DNA from: Terriglobia bacterium
GTDB taxonomy: Bacteria; Acidobacteriota; Terriglobia; Terriglobales; Acidobacteriaceae
DNA length: 64,000 nt
NCBI GenBank assembly: GCA_020073015.1
Contig: JAIQFZ010000029.1
Coordinates: forward strand, 1-64,000
Reading direction: 5' to 3'
Made by a program: the position numbers and the translations under genes. The notes beneath the pieces were generated by a model that did no database searches, was not told where the DNA came from, and saw only the letters and a program-made list of their open reading frames with translations. Of the stretch, positions 58,747 through 64,000 are shown piece after piece. Position 1 is the first letter of the stretch; each line of letters starts with the position of its first letter.

Positions 58747-60888
58747 TCAGAAATGCACGCTGAAGCTGGCGTCGAGGCGTCGGCTGGTCATCAGGTAATA
58801 CTGCGCGTCGCCCAGTTCGCTTTCCGCAACGGGGTCGCGGCGGTCGCCCAGGTTGCGGGCGTCCACCCGCAGTTCCCAGCGTGGCGTGCGATATCCGGCA
58901 CTGATTCCGACGGTGGCGAAACCCTCGGCCAGAGCGCGGTTACGTTTGTCCATGAAGCGGCTGCCGGTGTAGTTCATTTCCACACCACCCATGAGCCCAC
59001 GCACGGGAGCGTAGAAGAGACTGATGGCCCCCAGGTGTCGCGGGGACATTTCCAGTCGCTTGCCGGCAAGTTGGGTCAGCACACCGTCGAAATCCTGGAC
59101 GAAGTCCGTAAAGATCGCATCGTGGTAGCTGTAGTTCGCGCGGGCGATCACGTCGTGCGGAAGGAATAGAGTCGCGCCAGTTTCGAAGCCCTTGAAGTGC
59201 TCCGTTCCCGCATTGATCAGACTTGGGCCGGGTGCGGAAACGACGAGATTGGAGAAATCCATGAAGAAGCCTGATGCTTCCCACTCCACTCGCCGATTCC
59301 AGAACCTGCCTTTGAGTCCTCCTTCCACGCTGCGCGAAGTTTCAGGCTTCAATATTGTTGACTGACCCTCACCGCCACCTTCGTTTTCGCCGATGCCAAA
59401 ATCGATGGCCGCCGGCTTAAACTGGTCGCGGTAGTTCACGTACAGGTTGAGGGAATCCTGGTCATGCTGCCAGGCAGAGAAGATGGCGCCCACGCTGCCG
59501 GAGGCGCGGACCTTATTCAGACTGAATTCCGAGGAGGTGTCTGCGCCTGGGTCGGCGTCTTTTCTGTTTTCGTGAGTGGCGTTGAGGCGAATACCGGCAT
59601 CGAATCGAAGCCGGTCCAGCGGCCGCCACTCGACCGAGGCGTAGGAGCCGAAGAAATCGCGGTGGTCATCGATGGTTACGTCAAGAACATCTGGCTTGGT
59701 GGCCTGAACCGGCAAGCCAGCGAGGGTCACGGTGTAATCGAAATCCGCTCCCTGCGCCGAGCCCGTTCCGTGCAGGTAATCTGCGCCGGCCAAAAAAGTT
59801 ACTGCATGTGGCAGTTTCCACGAGAGATGGGAATCGACGTAGACATCGGTGAGGTGGATCCTCTCCTTGAAGCCGTGGGCATTGTCGGTTTGATCCAAAA
59901 GTACCTGGAGAAAGCCCCGATAGAGATCCTGGCGACTGTGCGACACGCTGCCGGTGGTGGACCAGAGTGCTCCCCCAACTTTCCGGTCGAAGCCCACCGT
60001 GCCCGTGAATCGATGATCGTCGAGGAAGGCGCCCGGGGGGTTGTAATTTGCGTCGACGGGGTTGTCGGCAGAGAGGGTCAGGCCGTCGCGCACACGAGGA
60101 CTGGCGGGATTCTGATCCAGCCAGTTGACGTCAGTATTGAACCAGATGCGATTCTCGCCGACAGGCTTTTTTTCCACTCGCCACAAAGCATGTCCGCGCC
60201 GATAGTCGGTGCGATCGTCGGCAAAACCCTGCCGCTCCCCGTCGATGCTGAGGCGGGAGGACCAGTCGCCGCCCAGGGGGATGGGGGTGGAAAATGAGCC
60301 GCCGCCGCTACCGTAGCTGCCGCCGTGGACGGTCAGGGTCCGGCCGGGAGTCTCAACGTCCCTGTGCACGACGTGAATCACGCCTACGAACGACGTCGCA
60401 CCATACGTCACAGGTGCGGGCCCACGCAGAACTTCAATCCGCTCGACGTCGTTCAGGTCCAGGGTCGTCAACGCCGGATTGAAGGTACTGCCCCACGGCA
60501 CGCCATCGACCACGAGGAGAAATGCGTCGAACTCCTTGAGGCCCCAGAAGGCGGGTACCGAACTGGCGGGTCCCGCGTCGCCGCCCGGCGCGATCTCAAC
60601 GCCAATCGCGGACGACATTGCACTGCGCAGATCCTGTGCCCCGCGCGCACGCAACTCATCGCCGGTGAAGACTTCGATCGGCGCGGGAACGTCCTCGGGT
60701 TGTTCCGGCAGCCGCGTTGCTGTCACTTCTACAACTTGCTGAACCGTGGGCAGTTTCTGCGGCGGGGCGGAAGCAGGAGTCTGTGCCAACGCACACGATG
60801 TGAGCAGGATGAATGCAACTGTGGACCGATTTATCAACGACGAATGTTTATGGGCCCGTGACAAGGGTTCCTCCGCATGGATGTGCAT
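58747..60888 (-). CDS. TonB-dependent outer-membrane receptor
   Basis: VQQVVEVTATRLPEQPEDVPAPIEVFTGDELRARGAQDLRSAMS plug domain; C-terminal RRLDASFSVHF; internal ATG start preferred. Confidence 0.9.
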   Translation of the reverse strand: MHIHAEEPLSRAHKHSSLINRSTVAFILLTSCALAQTPASAPPQKLPTVQQVVEVTATRLPEQPEDVPAPIEVFTGDELRARGAQDLRSAMSSAIGVEIAPGGDAGPASSVPAFWGLKEFDAFLLVVDGVPWGSTFNPALTTLDLNDVERIEVLRGPAPVTYGATSFVGVIHVVHRDVETPGRTLTVHGGSYGSGGGSFSTPIPLGGDWSSRLSIDGERQGFADDRTDYRRGHALWRVEKKPVGENRIWFNTDVNWLDQNPASPRVRDGLTLSADNPVDANYNPPGAFLDDHRFTGTVGFDRKVGGALWSTTGSVSHSRQDLYRGFLQVLLDQTDNAHGFKERIHLTDVYVDSHLSWKLPHAVTFLAGADYLHGTGSAQGADFDYTVTLAGLPVQATKPDVLDVTIDDHRDFFGSYASVEWRPLDRLRFDAGIRLNATHENRKDADPGADTSSEFSLNKVRASGSVGAIFSAWQHDQDSLNLYVNYRDQFKPAAIDFGIGENEGGGEGQSTILKPETSRSVEGGLKGRFWNRRVEWEASGFFMDFSNLVVSAPGPSLINAGTEHFKGFETGATLFLPHDVIARANYSYHDAIFTDFVQDFDGVLTQLAGKRLEMSPRHLGAISLFYAPVRGLMGGVEMNYTGSRFMDKRNRALAEGFATVGISAGYRTPRWELRVDARNLGDRRDPVAESELGDAQYYLMTSRRLDASFSVHF

Positions 60889-61160
60889 ACAGAACTCGGT
60901 AAAAAACAGGTTCGGTAGGCGCCGTCGTTGATGTGTAAGGCGTGGAAAATCAGGCAATAGCTTGACCACGTCGAAGCGGACAAACAGTTTCCTGAAATTG
61001 CAGCCGCGCACAGCAGGGTGAAAACTAAAGCGCGCCCGGTTGGGCAAGGCTAATCGGGATGCAATGGTTACTACCAGACCTAGTAGACTCAGGCGCGACT
61101 TGAGCGCGTGCGCAACCGGCGATCCAGTGATAAGCTGTCGGGACCGCGGGAGAGCTTGGA

Positions 61161-61179
61161 ACGAGTTTCTCGTAACGAG
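61161..61179. promoter_or_regulatory. Overlapping palindromes, candidate BlaI-family operator
   Basis: ACGAGTTTCTCGTAACGAG contains ACGAG-TTT-CTCGT and CTCGT-A-ACGAG immediately upstream of the BlaI-like gene. Confidence 0.5.
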
Positions 61180-61202
61180 TTCCACCATCCATTGAATCGG
61201 CG

Positions 61203-61631
61203 ATGAACAGGGTATTTCCATCTTTCGGATCGGCTGCGGGGCCGCAACTGGGGCCCTTCGAGCGGCAAGTGCTCGGGGAGTTATGGTCGCGGGGAAGCGC
61301 CACGGTTCGCGAGCTGATTGAGGATGGCAAGATCCATCAGGCGTACACGACGGTGATGACCACGATGGACCGCCTCTACAAGAAAGGTCTGTTGGATCGC
61401 GCGGTTGAGGGAAGAGCGTTCCGCTACTCTCCGCGGCACACCGCCGAGGAACTTCAGCGGGTGGCGGCGGTTGAGGGCATTCGGCAGTTGCTCGGCTCCG
61501 GCGATACATCGTCTCTTCCTCTTTCGTACCTGGTCGAAGCACTCAGCACCCATGACGCGCAGTTGCTGGACGAACTGCAGCTGCTGGTCGAACGCAAACG
61601 CCGCGAACTGAAAAGCCGGGAGCAATGCTGA
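61203..61631 (+). CDS. BlaI/MecI-family transcriptional repressor
   Basis: FERQVLGELWSRGSATVRELIEDGKIHQAYTTVMTTMDRLYKKGLLDRAVEGRAFRYSPR. Confidence 0.94.
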   Translation: MNRVFPSFGSAAGPQLGPFERQVLGELWSRGSATVRELIEDGKIHQAYTTVMTTMDRLYKKGLLDRAVEGRAFRYSPRHTAEELQRVAAVEGIRQLLGSGDTSSLPLSYLVEALSTHDAQLLDELQLLVERKRRELKSREQC

Positions 61632-62563
61632 TGTTTGCCGTGCGTGGCATTGCCGTTTCGCTCACTTTTTTCGCTCTGCTGTACTGCCTGCTATCCGTGT
61701 TGGTGGCACTCGCCTGGCGGTCATTGAAGTTCGTGCCGATGGCCACGCAACGAGGCTTGGCGAGCCTGCTGTTCGCGTTGCGGATTCTTCCGCTGGCTGC
61801 GTCCACCCTCCTCACGTGTTTTCTCGTGGTGCCGTCCTTTGGTTTGCTCGAGCCCCGATCGATTGACGAGCAAATGAGCCTGATGCCGGTTGTACTCGGC
61901 GCGTGCGCAATCATGCTGATTGCCGGTGGCATGTTGCGCGTGGTCAGCACCCAGACCAGGACGTCGCGCCTGGTCGCACGGTGGCTGGAGGGTGCTTCTC
62001 CGCTTGATTCCGGTGAAGCCGCCGCATTTCGATCCAAGCGCGATGTGCCACCCCTGACTCTGGTTGGCGTTTGCCGGCCCAAGGTGCTCGTCTCCGAGTC
62101 TACGGTCGCGCTTCTGAGCCAGGACGAACTGCAAATCGCGCTCCGGCACGAGATCGCGCACATGCGCTCGCGAGACAACCTGAAGAAACTTGTCTTCCGT
62201 TTCTCTCCCTTCCCCGGAATGGCGAAACTGGAGAGCGCATGGTCGCAGGCGGCGGAACTGGCGGCTGATGATGCGGCGGTGTCGAACCTTCGCAACGCCG
62301 TCGATCTGGCGGCGGCACTGGTGAGGCTCTCGCGCCTGGTTCCGGTTGCAGTCGCACCGGCCTGCACCGTGGGCTTCGTCAGCGGATCGATTGAGACGCG
62401 AGTCGCTCGTCTACTGGCATGGGAAGCGAGCAGCGTGCCACCGTCGCGGAATCGGCGATGGTACGCGATCCCTTTGTTTCTTGCGGTTCTGCTCGGTGCG
62501 CTTGTGACCTACGGTCCCGCTTTGAGGTTCACCCACGAGCTGACCGAGTGGCTCGTCCGCTGA
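61625..62563 (+). CDS. BlaR1/MecR1-like M56 membrane metallopeptidase
   Basis: Multiple TMs and LQIALRHEIAHMRSRDNLKK (HExxH); overlaps the BlaI stop. Confidence 0.92.
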   Translation: MLMFAVRGIAVSLTFFALLYCLLSVLVALAWRSLKFVPMATQRGLASLLFALRILPLAASTLLTCFLVVPSFGLLEPRSIDEQMSLMPVVLGACAIMLIAGGMLRVVSTQTRTSRLVARWLEGASPLDSGEAAAFRSKRDVPPLTLVGVCRPKVLVSESTVALLSQDELQIALRHEIAHMRSRDNLKKLVFRFSPFPGMAKLESAWSQAAELAADDAAVSNLRNAVDLAAALVRLSRLVPVAVAPACTVGFVSGSIETRVARLLAWEASSVPPSRNRRWYAIPLFLAVLLGALVTYGPALRFTHELTEWLVR

Positions 62564-62580
62564 TTCGCCGAAGAGGCGCC

Positions 62581-63492
62581 TTACCGGCCCCTGGTTGGTT
62601 TTCTCGCTGCCGCTACTCGCGCGATTCCCTGCAGATCGTTTGTAATCGCTACTTCCCACCACCCTGATAGCAGAGGCCGCACCCGATCAGCGATGGTCCC
62701 GCTGATTTCGAAGACGAGCCAGCCACCGGGCTTCAGAGCCCTCCGCGCTTGCGGAATCAGGCGCTCGATTACTTCGAGGCCGTTCGGACCGGCAAACACC
62801 GCATTCCGTGGCTCGAACTTGCGCACTTCAAGCTGGACGGAATCCTCCTCCAACTCGCTCACGTACGGAGGATTGGAAACGACGAAGTCGAATTCCCCGT
62901 GCGGCAATCCGCTTAACAAGTCCGTCTGGTGAAATGTGATTCGCGAAGTGAACTCATGCCGCGCGGCGTTGGCGCGTGCAACTTCGAGCGCGCCGGCGGA
63001 AATGTCTGTCGCCTGGATCTCCGCGGATGGCAGCTCGTTGGCCAGAGCAAGTGCAATCGCTCCAGAACCGGTACCCACATCCACAATGTGTGGCGCGGAC
63101 ACTCCTGTCCGCGGCTTTTGATCCTGATCTTGGTCTTGGTCTTGACTCTGGCTTGACCCATCTCCCAAGACCAGCCCCAGCACGGTCTCCACCACATGCT
63201 CTGTCTCCGGCCGCGGAATCAGGACCGCCGGCGACACAATCAGATCCAGCCCCCAGAATTCCTGATGTCCCGTGATGTACTGCGCGGGAACGCCGGTACC
63301 CCGGCGCGCGAGAGCTTCGTCATAGCGCTGCAGTTCATCCGACGTCAGTTTCCGCTCCGGATGCGCATACAAATAAGCCCGGTCGCAATCGAGCGTGAAC
63401 ATGATGAGAAGTTCCGCGTTCATGCGCGGGGAAGGAACGCCCGCGGTAGTCAGCCTCTCAATTGCTGCATTCAGAGCCTGGCGAAGTTGCAC
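62581..63492 (-). CDS. prmC: Release factor glutamine methyltransferase
   Basis: IVDVGTGSGAIALALANELP, FDFVVSNPPYVSE. Confidence 0.95.
   Translation of the reverse strand: MQLRQALNAAIERLTTAGVPSPRMNAELLIMFTLDCDRAYLYAHPERKLTSDELQRYDEALARRGTGVPAQYITGHQEFWGLDLIVSPAVLIPRPETEHVVETVLGLVLGDGSSQSQDQDQDQDQKPRTGVSAPHIVDVGTGSGAIALALANELPSAEIQATDISAGALEVARANAARHEFTSRITFHQTDLLSGLPHGEFDFVVSNPPYVSELEEDSVQLEVRKFEPRNAVFAGPNGLEVIERLIPQARRALKPGGWLVFEISGTIADRVRPLLSGWWEVAITNDLQGIARVAAARKPTRGR
63087..63157. repeat. Family A half-element plus hexanucleotide (Gln-Asp) tandem repeat in-frame in prmC
   Basis: tgtgtggcgcggacactcctgtccgcgg then tcctgatcttggtcttggtcttgactctggc. Confidence 0.88.
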
Positions 63493-63621
63493 AGATCTAT
63501 TTCACCACGGAGACGCGGAGGAATGCAGAAGTAAGGAATCAGATTGCAGAAGTAGAACCCAAATCGCACCCGCTGCTGACTACTGCATTCTGACTTCTTA
63601 CTTCTGCAATCGATGTTCAGT

Positions 63622-63999
63622 TCACACCACGCTTGCCGTTTCCTGTTTCAGCTTCTCCGCCTGGAAGTGGGTAATGAGCGCGTCGATCACCGGCTGCAGC
63701 TTCCCGTCCATCACCTGCTCAAGCTGATGAATCGTGAAACCGATGCGATGGTCGGTGAGCCGGTTCTGCGGGAAGTTGTACGTACGGATCTTTTCCGAGC
63801 GGTCGCCCGATCCCACCATCTGCTTGCGCTCTTTGGCCAGCGCATCCTGCTGCTTCTGCATCTCGACTTCGTACAGCCGGGACCGCAGCACGCGCATGCC
63901 CTTTTCGCGGTTCTTGATCTGCGACTTCTCGTCCTGGCAGCTGACCACGGTGTTCGTGGGGATGTGGGTGATGCGCACCGCCGAATACGTCGTGTTCAC
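63622..63999 (-). CDS. prfA: Peptide chain release factor 1, C-terminal part (5' end lies beyond the window)
   Basis: [59 protein letters not shown]. Confidence 0.93.
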   Translation of the reverse strand: MNTTYSAVRITHIPTNTVVSCQDEKSQIKNREKGMRVLRSRLYEVEMQKQQDALAKERKQMVGSGDRSEKIRTYNFPQNRLTDHRIGFTIHQLEQVMDGKLQPVIDALITHFQAEKLKQETASVV

Positions 64000-64000
64000 T

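Noticed and set aside
63119-63157. Tandem hexamer tract as a possible CRISPR or VNTR locus
   Set aside because: Only a few 6-nt units inside prmC, no spacers; interpreted as coding microsatellite.

Overview
The window looks like one stretch of an acidobacterium-type chromosome (draft or metagenome style). It is mostly housekeeping: a tRNA-Thr/Tyr/Thr/Gly cluster upstream of tuf; a dispersed CcdA/TlpA/DsbD-alpha thiol redox set; glmM-cdaR-cdaA (c-di-AMP); xseA; der; dinG-like helicase; rplI-rpsR-rpsF-pth-rplY-prs-tRNA-Gln-ispE; an ECF sigma / HEAT anti-sigma / DUF4097 / PDZ operon; queD-queE-queC; moeA-moaC-RR-mogA; trmFO; selB; purL-purF; a TonB receptor next to a BlaI/BlaR1 pair; prmC-prfA. 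No CRISPR array, transposase, prophage or rRNA was seen. Three points stand out. (1) Several families of short palindromic repeats are dispersed through intergenic gaps, and copies of these families also sit in-frame inside conserved proteins (Der, DinG-like, IspE, MoeA, TrmFO, PurL, PrmC). This resembles Rickettsia palindromic elements: small mobile DNA that adds peptide segments to essential enzymes. (2) A chimeric junction near 511-520 joins a 3-hydroxyacyl-CoA dehydrogenase-like gene head-to-head to the first ~30 codons of tuf, probably an assembly artefact. (3) There are unusual domain architectures: a pseudo-receiver-TM-TonB fusion, an anti-sigma-HEAT fusion, a histidine kinase with a degenerate ATP site, and a PATAN response regulator coupled into Moco genes. 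Family names come from recognising sequence motifs by eye; no database search was run.
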